Below, piece after piece: positions 37,401 through 48,710 of a DNA stretch of 64,000 nucleotides. The DNA lies in the NCBI RefSeq assembly GCF_036370855.1, contig NC_088111.1, positions 18,821,501 through 18,885,500 on the forward strand. Direction: 5' to 3'. Made by a program: the position numbers and the translations under genes. The stretch's first letter is position 1; the number at the start of each line of letters is the position of its first letter. Source of the stretch: Dromaius novaehollandiae (Eukaryota; Chordata; Aves; Casuariiformes; Dromaiidae). Below the pieces are notes generated by a model that searched no databases, was not told the DNA's origin, and was given only the letters and a program-made list of their open reading frames with translations.

Positions 37401-39088
37401 GAGAAACTACAGTACGCTGATTTAAACCTAAATGAAGGTTCAGCAGGTGCTGTGTTAAAAAACACCCTGCAAATTCAAAAAGCTATGAATGCTTTTGCTG
37501 GTTTGTTAAATTTCATGCAATCTTAATTATACCCTGCTAAAATCCTCTATAAACCTGCTCGATGAAGCTAAAGAAAAAAAAATTCTTTGAAGTCTAAAGC
37601 TACAGTTTCCCTAGATGCTTTAAGCCCAAAAGCTATCACAGTCCCCCAGAGAAGCTCCTCATCCCTGTGCTTATGGCACAAACTTTTACTGAAGAGAGGC
37701 CTGAGGAACTGACCTGGGACAGACTGCACTTAACTTTAATCCAAATCAAGTCTCTAAACTGTTTTTTCCCATGCAGCTGTACAAATACTTGTGCTGATAG
37801 ATAGGAAAGACAACAGTCAACCAGGAAGAAGGGGAAGGCAGTGCTGTTTCGTTCAATAGCGCTGTCAGCAGCCTCCTCACAGAAGTAACAGAAAGGTATA
37901 TTGTGTACCGCTTCACCTACATGAGGGCTTACATTCCCCGCCACACCACCACTACATGAGGTCTGCTGTAGGACAAAAAAATTCAAAAGGTAACAATGCA
38001 AATGAACTGGGTCCAGCAAAGCAGGAGGCGTCACAAGGGGGCTTAAAGCAGGAGACCCCTTTCCATTCCGCCTGCGGAAGAGGCTAGCACAAAAAGTGTT
38101 TATGCTAAGTGAGAGAATGGAAAAACAGGAATATTTTTTAAATGAAAGAACTGATATGCTTTTGACTTGTTTGGTACAAGATTCCTCTGTCCAGAGGTCT
38201 GGTCTCAACAGTGGCCCATTTCAGAGGGTGAAGACGACACACCAAGCTGAGGACAGCCAGGCATGTCCTGCAACTAATGCTCTTCAGAGCCTGGCAACCA
38301 CGTAACACCCAGGTTCAGCACGGGACGGAACAAACCTAACCGTCCAGGCTACCTGGAAGCACAGCATCAGTTAGATACTACTCACACACAATCCATTCAA
38401 CTAAACTCCCTGTTCGTGTCTTGCACAAACTTCAGTTTGAGGCTTAAGTCTGACTGAACAGCGTTGTGCTTGGGGAGCAACAGCAATCCTGAGAACACAG
38501 GCACGTACTGTTTGCCCTCCTCCTGGGATGCTCAGAACGACTGTCCCTTAGGAACAGTCAGCTCGTTGTTGGTTTGGGTCAGCTCTGAGAGTGTTTTCTT
38601 CGCACACGCTCAAGAACACGACTTCATTTCACAAACGCAGGGACACTGTCATTTTTCCTGATGGTATAATCCCATTCCTCTCTCTCGCAGTCTTTCCCAA
38701 ATAGCAGATCCACCCCTTTAATTACAAAGCCCATTTGTCTGCCAAAATCTGCAGAGAGAAATATTCTGATGACTTTACGGTTCTGCAGGAGAGGCAGCAA
38801 CAGGCCGTTCATGGGGACACCACCACAGTGCAGAAAAGATTCACAACCTGCTGCCAGCTTAGCAACAGTCCGGAGACAGTTGCAGAGCCTTTGGTCTCAG
38901 CTCCAAACTGTACCCGTGCAGGTTCACAGCACCTGTGTCTCGCTCCCCTTCCTCCCGCATCCCAAACCTGTGACGTACTCTATGGGGAACCAGTCGCCGC
39001 AGAGCTGTTTCACTGTGTCTATGTCATCGTGGCAGAGAAGACGCAGGTTTACGTCAGTAAGCGCAGTCGGGGGCACCTCCTCTGTCAT
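31282..39088 (-). CDS. NAA60: NAA60 (NatF), Golgi N-alpha-acetyltransferase 60
   Basis: Five coding exons on the minus strand (39088-38979, 36745-36616, 35217-35121, 32700-32466, 31438-31282) total 729 nt, or 242 residues plus stop. That is exactly the human length. Known role: acetylates the cytosol-facing N termini of transmembrane proteins at the Golgi. Visible features are the N terminus MTEEVPPTALTDVNLRLLCH, a GNAT acetyl-CoA loop RKHGIG (residues 108-113), catalytic Y97 and H138 at the human positions, and a C-terminal amphipathic segment (about 191-242, ending SGIEYSRTM) that anchors the protein to membrane. Four introns are present: three are GT-AG and the last is AT-AC. An in-frame TGA lies directly before the ATG, which fixes the start. 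The first exon is noncoding, in the CpG island about 16 kb upstream. Confidence 0.97.
31439..32465 (-). other. NAA60: NAA60 intron of U12 AT-AC type
   Basis: 1027-nt intron. On the minus strand it starts ATATCCTTTACCC at 32465, has the branch motif TCCTTAACT at 31456-31448 and ends GATGGCCAC at 31439. The likely branch adenosine (31450) is 11 nt from the acceptor, within the range for U12 introns. No GT-AG alternative preserves the NAA60 frame. Confidence 0.93.
32466..32700 (-). CDS. NAA60: NAA60 coding exon: second half of GNAT fold
   Basis: 235 nt after TTTGATAG. It encodes SLLLESLKDHISTTAQDH with catalytic H138 in AIYLHV, then NNTAINFYENRDFKQHHYLP and INGGHPPWTI. It ends two bases into codon 191, at the AT-AC donor. 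Confidence 0.97.
32701..35120 (-). other. NAA60 intron, 2.4 kb
   Basis: No repeat family, RNA gene or additional exon is recognised. Confidence 0.65.
35121..35217 (-). CDS. NAA60: NAA60 coding exon: acetyl-CoA loop
   Basis: 97 nt between CTACTCAG and GTAAGA. It encodes DGDILASNFPVDTQVAYILS and LGVVKEFRKHGIG. It includes Y97 and the RxxGxG acetyl-CoA-binding loop. Confidence 0.97.
35218..36615 (-). other. NAA60 intron, 1.4 kb
   Basis: Nothing beyond intron sequence is recognised. Confidence 0.65.
36616..36745 (-). CDS. NAA60: NAA60 coding exon 2
   Basis: 130 nt between CTTCCCAG and GTAGGG. It encodes YPDSWYRDITSNKKFFSLAA and ends EIKSRTKVHKE, nearly identical to the mammalian segment. Confidence 0.97.
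36746..38978 (-). other. NAA60 intron, 2.2 kb
   Basis: A minus-strand open frame of 190 codons lies at 37636-38208, but it shows no family resemblance and is probably chance. Nothing else is seen. Confidence 0.65.
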
Positions 39089-39094
39089 TCACGC
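38979..39094 (-). CDS. NAA60: NAA60 coding exon 1 (contains start codon)
   Basis: After TCTTGCAG there are six untranslated nt (GCGTGA), then ATG at 39088. It encodes MTEEVPPTALTDVNLRLLCH and ends WFPI with two bases of Glu37. The donor is GTACGT. The upstream in-frame TGA excludes any N-terminal extension. Confidence 0.95.
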
Positions 39095-39630
39095 CTGCAA
39101 GAAGAGAAGGTGCGTTAGGAAAGAGGAAACAAAGAGGGATTCTCAGCATCAAGCAAATTGTTCTTTCTAATACAAGCAAGTTTTCAAGAGGGCTAGAGTA
39201 AAACACAGCAGAACTAACCTGAGCAGCAACCTGGAGCCCTGCTGCCTGCAGGATCAGGGCTGGCACAAGCTCAGCTCGCCCAGCACCACTGCACTTCTCA
39301 CGGGCAGATCCAGACCCACCCCACCAGCTGCCTCTCGCTATTCACGCACACCATCGCTGTAGCATGACAGACAGATTTAAACACTCTCACTGGACTGGAT
39401 GTGCCATTCAAGCAATTTCAGTGCAAGAGCTGCGTTAGCTTCCTAGCACTCCCTCCAGCACACAAAATGAATAGGCACAGCAACGATTTGAGCTTGATCT
39501 GCTTTGACAGCGCACAGAACAGAGCGTGCCAATTGCTCCCTAAGAATTTGGGAACATCTGCTTCCACAATAGCACTAAGAAAAAACAGGTTAGACCACAG
39601 AAATCCATGTTCCATCCCCAAAGTCGGAGG

Positions 39631-39666
39631 TAGGAAGGTACTATAGGGTAGGAAGGTACTATAGGG
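39631..39666 (+). repeat. 18-bp tandem duplication
   Basis: Two perfect copies of TAGGAAGGTACTATAGGG plus a few bases of a third. Confidence 0.9.
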
Positions 39667-40499
39667 TAGCTTTCTTCTGCAATCCCCTTGAAAGCAGCTA
39701 CCAGTTAACATAACATGGTAATATTCAGAAATGAAAGTCCCCAGATGCCAGGTCTTCCAGCACTGATGTTGAAAAGGGGGTAATTAGCTCTGCTAACGAG
39801 AACAACATTCAGCCTTGACTTAAGCACACTCCCTGCACCACATGCTCCGTGAAGCCTTTCCATGGATAGGATGCTTCCACCCATCCGTCTGCCCCAACAG
39901 AGGCGTTAGCCCCCCATGCCCGATCTCCTAGGGTGAGGAGCAGCAGCTCCGCCACTGGTTTGCTCACAACTCAGAACTAGTCAAAATAGCCGATGCATCA
40001 GGAGGAGGAAGGACACAATTAATATTCACTATCATCCAGAGAAACCTTTGCCAGCCCTTCTCCCATCCAGGCAAAAGGAATAGCAAAATGCTTCAATAGG
40101 TAAGAGCTCGGAGGAAGTTTTCCTGTAGCTCTTGAAAAAGATGAAATAAGGTGGGCTTCTTCAAGCAAGAGGTCCTTCCGAGACATGGCTATCGTTCCAG
40201 TGATCGGTCCTTAAATATTTCATTCTGGAGAGCATCTGAAAGAATCTGTATCTTGACACGGATCATTGTTCTCCTCCAAAGAAGTGCTTAAGGAATCATT
40301 GCTACTAAACAGTCTGTTCTAGGATTGCTGTTGCACATTTACTGAGCAGCTTGCAGCTTTTACAATCAGTCCAAGTGCTGGTTTCAGAAGGACTTAAGCA
40401 CCTGAATCCCTCAAAAAAGAAGAAAAAGAAAAAGAGTAGTCCTTGGTGCTTTTAAGGCTAATTTTACACTGCTAGAAGTGGCTCAACCCCTCTGAGGCT

Positions 40500-40800
40500 G
40501 AAGTTCTGAATTCGCACCCGCTAAACCAGGAGCGGCCACGCCAGCAAGCGCGCCCTCCGCCGCGAGGCCAACGAAGACCTTTCGGCACGCTTCAGCTTTG
40601 CTCTGGAGGACCCCGAAGGGAGCCCGAGCTCACGTGCTGCAGCTGAGCAGCGCGCAGCCGCCACGCGGGGCGCTGGCCAGACCACGGGCTGTGGGGGCCC
40701 AAGGGCCGAGCCGTGGGGCCATCCTCACCGCCGGTGCCCCTGGTCCCACCCTGCCACGTGCACCTCCCCGGCCCTCGCGCTGGCTCCCTTGCAGAGCCAT
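40500..40800. promoter_or_regulatory. Minor GC island in NAA60 first intron
   Basis: A locally GC- and CpG-rich stretch inside an AT-rich intron, with two CACGTG E-boxes (40631-40636, 40755-40760). It could be an alternative NAA60 promoter or an enhancer. A minus-strand GTGAGC donor is present at 40633-40628. Low confidence. Confidence 0.3.
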
Positions 40801-43800
40801 TTCAGAGCAGAAACCCAGCACCACCTCACTTGGGTTTCCCAGTGAGGGCACACAAGCTGCTTGCATGCCCGAAGACCTCAGCAAAGCTAAAGGTCAGCTT
40901 AGAGGGAGGGAGGAACGAGCAGGAACGGGCAGCTGGATCAGCTTTGGCCATGGTGAAGCTCCAAGCTTCACGTCATTTCATCAGCGGGCAGCGCTCCGCG
41001 TCCAGGTTTGCAATGGCAGTATTCTACCGCGTCATGACTTTTATTATTTTTGAAACATTTAAGTGTCCTGTAAGTCAGCACCCTTACTCAATCAAACATT
41101 TAAAATACTCTGGGCATTAATAAACAAGAGAGAGATGGGACAACTGTACCAGAGCCACATTCATTGCTACCGAGCAGACAAAGAAGGGCCAGGGGTTTCT
41201 AAGAGCCAACTTAGTCAGCACAGGACACACATTCTTGCATGGATTAGTTCATGTTTATCTAACAGTTTATATCCTCAAAGAGCTAGGCAAGCGTTATGCA
41301 TTATCCTGTAGCTCAAGCCAGCCTTCTTCCCCCTCCACCAAATCACACGTACATGTTCATATTTGAGTCGCTTCTTGAACTAATAATTCCTCTTCCCCCC
41401 CCAAATTCAGACACCCCGTCCCCAGCATGGGGCATGTTAGCAGGGACTCACACCATCCACTTTCTGCTATGTGACCAGAGAGGGATGCTCTTGCATTTAA
41501 ATTGCATTTAATTTGCATTTAAAGCAAATTTAGGACACCTCCCTGGCAGCGTGCCCTGCCACAGAGTTTTGGGAGAACAGATCTGTGCAACTGTTACCAG
41601 CAACGTATCACTGCTGCCACAGAAACAACGGCAGAAAATTAGTAACTGCGATGATGGGGAGAGAAGCTATCCCAGGCAAGTCAGCTTTCTTCACATTCAG
41701 GTGGCAGACCTGCTTCTGGCTCTTCGCAAATATTCAGACCAACATTCAAGATCAAAGTCTTGGCACTTCTCACATCCATGTGGCACACTGTAATTAGCGG
41801 AGCGAAAGTCCTGAACAGGAGCCCTTCCCAATCACTGTTCGCACGTGCCAAGTCTGAGAGCAACACTTGCGAGGCTGTGAGAGAGCTCGCCTGCGTAAGT
41901 GACCCAAAGATTGCCCAGAGCTTTGCTGAACTCTATACTGAATGAGAAATACTTTTGTCTACCTGTTCAAAGCAGAATCTGAAAACACCAAGGTTATCTG
42001 CTTCCAAAGCCTTCTTCCGAGACACGTATCAAAGGCCCTTGAGGCCAAGCAGCAGCTCAGCACCCGCTCGCATTACACGGAGAAGCGGCAGCGGCAGCAG
42101 CTCGGCGTTCTCGCTACGCTGCCCCACAAATCCCCTGCGGAAACCAGCCGCCCGCAGCTGCCGAGCTGCTGAAACCAGGCTGCGGGAGGCACGGAGCACC
42201 CTCCGAGGCTGACGGCCAGTCAGGGATTTTCAAGAACACAGTAGAAAAGAAGAAATCCAAATCCAACACACATTAAAAAAATAATAGGAGGGAATGATGC
42301 ATTTTGGATGAACACAGCTGAAAAGGCCTAACAACTGACTGCTTTAAGCAGCTGTAAGAGCTGAGACCTACCGTTACTACATCAGTCCTAGTGTTTCAAC
42401 TTCCCTGTGCAGAAAAACAACTTTTAAGACTTGCACGCTTTAAGAATTGCTCTTCCAAGCTGGTTTTGGGTAAGATGCCTTCTCCTACGGGCTCCACCAG
42501 CAGAAGCTCGTCATTTACAGGAACAGTGGCTGTACTGCACCGAAGCCAGCTCTATCATGCCATGCGCCACACAGGCGGACAAAGAGCTCTCCAGGGCAGA
42601 GACTAAGAAAGCCACAGACTATGGGAGAGAACTGTGATTATTGCTGGGAGCATCATGGAAAACAGCTTTCCCACCTCACTAGAAGCCTCCCGAGCCTGTC
42701 CTGCAGCCACCGGGCAGGAGGCGTTTCACGGAAGCACCCCGAGGAGAACCACCCGCCCGTCTGCCTGAAAGAGAAAAGCAGGGCAGAAGCACAAAGTCAC
42801 TTGCTAAAAGCTGCAGGGATTCGGGATGGTGTTTCAGACAAAGCTTGATGTCTGCAGTATATAACATACAGCAAGAACGAGAAGTCATCAAAAGGCTTAA
42901 GACAAAATAATTGAGACATGGTGGAGAATAGGAAGCTCTAGGGGAAACATGGATGCAAGCTCGGATTTGACTTCTGTGGCAGGTGTGAGTGAGGCATACT
43001 AACATTCATCAAAGCCAAAGACAACTTGCAACTGATTTAAGCTGTTATCTCTGGAGGGAATGTTTTGTTGCAAAGACAGAACAGTTTCTGCAACTTCATA
43101 AAATCGTCCTCCAACAGTGCAATTGCTAAGACAGAAAGCTGCTCTGGGATGCGGAGGTTGTTCTTGCCATGGCACTCTGCAGCTGCGCAGTACGTTCCTG
43201 GAAGTCAAGAGTGTTCATTAATGGAAGTAAATGACAGAGTTAAAGAAAAAAAATGAGATACTGTGGCCATTTAGACATTAAAAGCATGTATTTAGCACAT
43301 GAGACTTTACTTGGAGGCACAGGTCTGAGCATCCAAGACTTTGAGGGGAGCAGCAGCCACCCGGACTGCACAAGCAGCACGCTAGCTAGTAGTCTGCTCG
43401 CGTGACCTGCAACACAGCAGTCCTCTGAACCTGACTAAAACGTCAGTAAAAATAGATTATATTTCAGGCACTTTATGTGCTTTACAACTAGTTTAAAGAG
43501 TAATTACTGAAGCTGCCTACCAATCTGTTGGCTTGCACAACAGCTAGCAAGTTGGCACTTAGCAGAAAATGAAATACATGATGCATGCTACTACCAATCA
43601 TGAGAAAATACAGCCGCGAAAAGCAGCAGGGAGAAAGGTTATTCACGCTACCTGCACTGGGAGAAGATGGCAACTGAAATTAAAGACAGCGCTTTATCAG
43701 AAAAAGCTTCTGTACTCCCCAGATCTGCAATAACTGCCTGAAGGGAGTAAAAAGGAGAAAGTTAAGAGATTAATTGTGTACAAGAGGCAATGACACGGGA

Positions 43801-46800
43801 GTGACACCACTTAGACTAATGACTGAGAGGAACTCCAAATCCTCACACAGGCAAGTTGGATGATGATCACTAGTCCTTCCACAACTGGTGGTCCCTGCAG
43901 CCTGCAGGCGAGATAAAAGCCAGGCCCCCTTCCCTCTCCGAAACACCAGAAACTACATTTGGTTTACACGTAGCCCTCAAGAAACCAAAAAAGATTGCAG
44001 GGGGTAACTGCAGGGAAGGAGGACATCTACTTTTATGAGGAACCAAAACACACAGGAGGAAGGGTTGCTAACAGATGAAAAACACTTAAGCTAAGTCATA
44101 AGAAGAGGCAGCTAACGAGAAGGAGGTGCCCAGAAGATGGCTTCGGAGGAAGCAACCACCACCCATGCCGAAACCCAGAGCGCTGCCTGCGCCGAGTATG
44201 CGCACTGCTGGTGACGCCTCCAGCAGCACCTCCCTGCCCGGCCAGGACAGAGGCCCAGGTCCCAGGAGAGCTCTGCAGTAACATTTAGAGAGGGGAAAGG
44301 TCCGACGAGTGCCAGAGCTGCTGCCGAGCACAAAGACGGGAAGGGAGAGAAAGAGGGTGGAAGCCATCGCCTTTGTATGGTGAAAACACTGAAATTACTA
44401 TCCAGACTAGCAAGCAGTACCACTGTAACGCCTTTCCTCCTGGTCGCATCGAGCAGATGCTCTGCGGTTCCCTTTGCACGATACCCACATCAACGCTTTG
44501 CCCCATCTGGCTTCCTTTAGAGCATACGCAGCTACACCACAGTCAAGTTGTCTTTACATGCAATTTTTCAGTCACACATTATTTACCTCATGTAAGCTAA
44601 TTTCCACATTAGTTTTACACGACAGTCTGTTAATCTTCCCAAACTCCCACCCCCTCCATACTTGGGGTTATAGTTAACCTTGCAGAACAGGTCTGAGGCC
44701 GAAACCATGCACGAGAGAGCACAGTTCATTAGAAAGACAGCGATAGCTGGAAGCGGAGCAGATGACACTGCAGCAAAGGTGACCGGTATGCCAGCACATA
44801 AAAGCTTACGACCCATACGAAAAGTCTCAAGTTTTCCTGACAAGCAGAAAATAAGTGAGCTTATAACAAGGCACTTCACAGTGAGGTGAGATATACTATA
44901 TGAACCAATTTCTGCCTATAGTGCGCATCTCTAGTAAAGTGATCATAGCTGCTACCAGGATTTATTCCTAAACCTCTCCTTCCTTTTCTCCCCCCAGGGA
45001 GAACTTGAGGTCACAACGATAGGACAATTACAGCAGCAAAACACTTAAGTAAAAATAAAACCTAATCTGCGTTTGCTGGCAAAGTTCTGACCGTGAGTCG
45101 CCAGGGCATAACGGCGAGGGCAGACGGGGCCAAGAGAAACTCCATTTTTAAATATCGCTTCTGGAGTCCGCTGGACTTACAGGACAAGAGATGTATTTGG
45201 AGTGTTAAATACAACCCTACGACTGAACAGACCTTAAAAACGCCTCTGTGTTTAGAAGTAGCATAATTCTGCTCGCTGCTGCAACACTCTGACATACAGC
45301 AAATTTTCTGACCTTTGCAGCAGAAGTGGTGATTGCTGTGAAGAAAAACATAAGCTCCAACCACGTGCACTTAACTGAAGCAGGTCTCAATCCACTTTGG
45401 AAAACCCTAGGTAAGATTACTTATTTAATATCTTCATCTCAGGCTTCAGAGACTTTTCTTGACGTGAAGGCCATGTTCTAGGAGCTGGCATGGTTAACGT
45501 GACCTACAGTCCCTCTACCCACTAGGCACAGCAATCACACCTACTCGGGAAAAGGGAGAAGCAGCTCACTTAATGGAGCATAAAATGCTCCAGCATTTTA
45601 TGTCTACGAATGAATTCTGAAGTTAAACATTCAAAAAAGCCCTGAGGATACCCCTTGCCAAAATACAAAAGTTAGCAGTGAGGAGGGCTTTAACCGAGAG
45701 CATTTAATTCTCTTCAGTTCTACCTAAAACCGCAGATGTTGGACTACAACACATACGTTTCAGGGAAACTACAGCAGAGTAGGAAGATCTTCAGCATCCA
45801 TACTAGTTTACTGACTTGCTTCACTGAAACAAATTTAGTGCAAAATAAATAAAAAAAATAATTAAAAAAAATCACATCAAATCCCCCAAATCAAAGGAAG
45901 CAGTTCATAGGTCTTCTGTGCATGGGGTAGTTGCAGAGAAACCCATCAAATACTCCTTAAAAATATTTAGCAGTTTTCAGAGAGTTTCTTCCAGATCCAA
46001 CTCCTTGGTGCCAAACAAGACGATATGCCTTGCCTCTCTTATAGCCGTCGCAAGTTGGGTTTGTCTTCTGTATATACGCTGCGTGGCCTCCACATCACCA
46101 GCACAGTTAGAGAAACCCCGCGGCAGGACAGCAGAAGTAGCAGCCGACCGCTGCCACCGAGTTCGGGCTCCCAAACATACCGTAACGGAGCAGAACAGGG
46201 GCAGCAATGGAAGCAGGATGGATAAAACCAGTAAGTACGTTACTGAAGAGATAAGCCAGTTTAACATACAATTTGAAATTAAAAACACGTCATAAGGCCT
46301 AAACTTACTGCTTAAAAACATGAAGTATTTTGCATCAACAAGCCCTGGTTTTAATGAATTAATGAATATTATTTTAGAATTCTGTCTGAAAATCGCAGAA
46401 GCCTTGAGTTTTCCACATCAGCTAAAGCGACAACAAGAACTCCACCACTTATCAGTGTTCACTTTGCACAACAAATAGAGTACACACAGCGATATTTCTA
46501 CTGCTAGTACTTCCAGTTTCTACTGTGCAAAGTTTATCTTGAGTTTAGGTTCACTAGCAGCTGCAGAGAAGACAGTTTATTTGAACTAGATGATTTACAG
46601 CTAAAAAAAGCCCCAATTCAGTTTTTTTCCGAAAGAGCAGATTTTCTTTCCCTCTTCGAACCCTTGTGTAACAGGTAGGATAAACAATCTACAAATACCA
46701 TTTTTCTAGAGAAATTCAGGTCTCCATGCAGATCAGTATTCTTAACCCAACCGGGTGTTCAAATGCAAGGTAAGCCTGATGCTTATCGTAATTTGGCAGA

Positions 46801-48607
46801 AAGCTGCTTAAATGCTTTTGAAAAAACCCTCAAGCCCTTCCATACCTTCAAAACCCTGGCCAAGCGATTCAGCAGGTGAAGATTTCCTTTCTTTAGCACT
46901 GCTGGCCATGTTTCAACACTGCTCTTGCCTTGCGCATGCTACATAAATGAGTTTTTGGATTTGAGCAATGAAGAATAATAAGCTGTTGCTTTTAAATGAA
47001 TTTTTACATGGACTCCAATTTCTACCCAGATAAAACCACAAAAAAAAAAAAAAACACAGACAAAAAGTTTGTCATCTAGTAACAAGTATCACTACATTTT
47101 CTGGCAGAATAAGAACAAGGTAATTTAAGACTTAAAATTACTTATGCTAAACAAAGATTAACTAGAAGCATACACGTGTAGCTTCAGGTAAGGGATGTGT
47201 TGACTTCAAATATATTTCATGTTTGCACAAAAACCAAAGAGAAGGAATCTTTTCTTCACTTGCAAAACCAAAAGTAGATTGAAGTCCATTAAAATCTTCT
47301 ACTTTGCGATTTAAACGCTAATTTAAAATCAACTCATCCTGAGCAGAAAGAAGCAAATCTGCATGAAACAGTAAAGAAAAACAAAGTACTGGCAGACTAG
47401 CGAATTTTTATGAGGCAGTCCTACACTTCAGGAGATACTATCCTGAGCCACACGTCACAGCCCACTCCGTTATCATACGCACCTCAATCAGTCAGTGGTG
47501 CAGAGCCTCATTTATTCGGGCTGAAGATTTTCACTTTCCAGAACTCAAAGCATTTTCTTCAAGCACAGGCCAGCTAGATTATTAAGGATTATCTGCTGTA
47601 GTGCCACCGATGGAAAAGATTGCGCTCTCCCAGACAGCTACCAAGCACATGCCACGCACGGGCCAAACCTGAGGACCCGCAGCGACGCTAAGCCAGGCTG
47701 CTCGGTGCAGGGGCCACGCGAGCCAGCCCTGCCTCGATTCCTCGGCTCACGTCCCTCTCTGCCTCGTGCGGAATTTCAGGGACGGATGTGTGCACAGTAG
47801 CTGCGTTTTACACGAGCAGACCATCTGCTTGGCACAAGCCCGGAACGGCTTCCACTTTGTGGAAGATTTGCAGGCATGCAGAACGAGCCCCACCAGGATC
47901 TCCTGGTGACTGGTAACCTCCTCAGAGCTACTGCTCCAGTCCTGCTACCAAACCCGCGACTTCTGTATGGACAGTCGTCAAATCCAAGCAAGATAACATT
48001 TCCAGGAAAGAAGAAGAAAAAAAAGAAGTTTATGACATCTGGCATCCTCTCTACTGCAAATAAACAGCAGCAGGCAAAGCCCCGACAGAGTTTTAAGAGC
48101 TCACCCAAATGCGGGATAGGAGCGCGTTAGCTGTGCCTGAGCAACACGGTATTCAAAACAGACGTGAACTTTGCTATTGCCTGGGGAGTATTGCTTCGAG
48201 AGCCAGCAAGAATTCTCACAGCTACGAGCGTCTCTACCCTGCACCATCTGGCACTGGGGATTTGATTTACATTAAACCATTCAATTTGAGCCAGCCGAAG
48301 GTCTAAATCTGACAAAGCAGTACAGATTTCCCTCCTGCATTTCATTTTGAGCTTACTGCATTTTTAGGTTACCGGTCTCGCAGGGAATGTTCCACACAGA
48401 TATCCCTGTTATCAAGCTCCTTTTATTTAATACAATAAAATTGCTATTGCATTTGAAAACATTATGAACTCACTATTAAGAATCTCCAAGAGGCAATTCT
48501 AGAATTTAAGGCAACTTTATCAAAGCAACAGGAGCTAAATTCAAAAAATATATATTTAGGTACTTGTTCCCATTGTGAATTAGATACCTAAATACTACTC
48601 AAGTCTC

Positions 48608-48710
48608 ATCACAGAACCAAAAAATTTAGGTTAGAAGGACCCTCTGGAGATCACCTGGTTTAATCCAACTTGGATCAGGTAGCTCAGGACCACAGTGCCA
48701 TCTCAGTGAA
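48608..48710 (-). repeat. CR1 LINE 3'-end fragment
   Basis: The plus strand reads AATTTAGGTTAGAAGGACC and then GATCACCTGGTTTAATCCAA, the reverse complement of the CR1 3' terminus (consensus TTTAGGTTGGAAAAGACC and GTCCAACC). About 100 bp are recognisable. It is old and short. Confidence 0.75.

Noticed and set aside
37636-38208. 190-codon minus-strand open frame in a NAA60 intron
   Set aside because: No motif, no splice context and no resemblance to a known family; length within chance for a 64-kb window.
48109-48345. Possible small gene in the NAA60 intron suggested by open frames on both strands
   Set aside because: No conserved motif or promoter context; open frames on both strands suggest chance.
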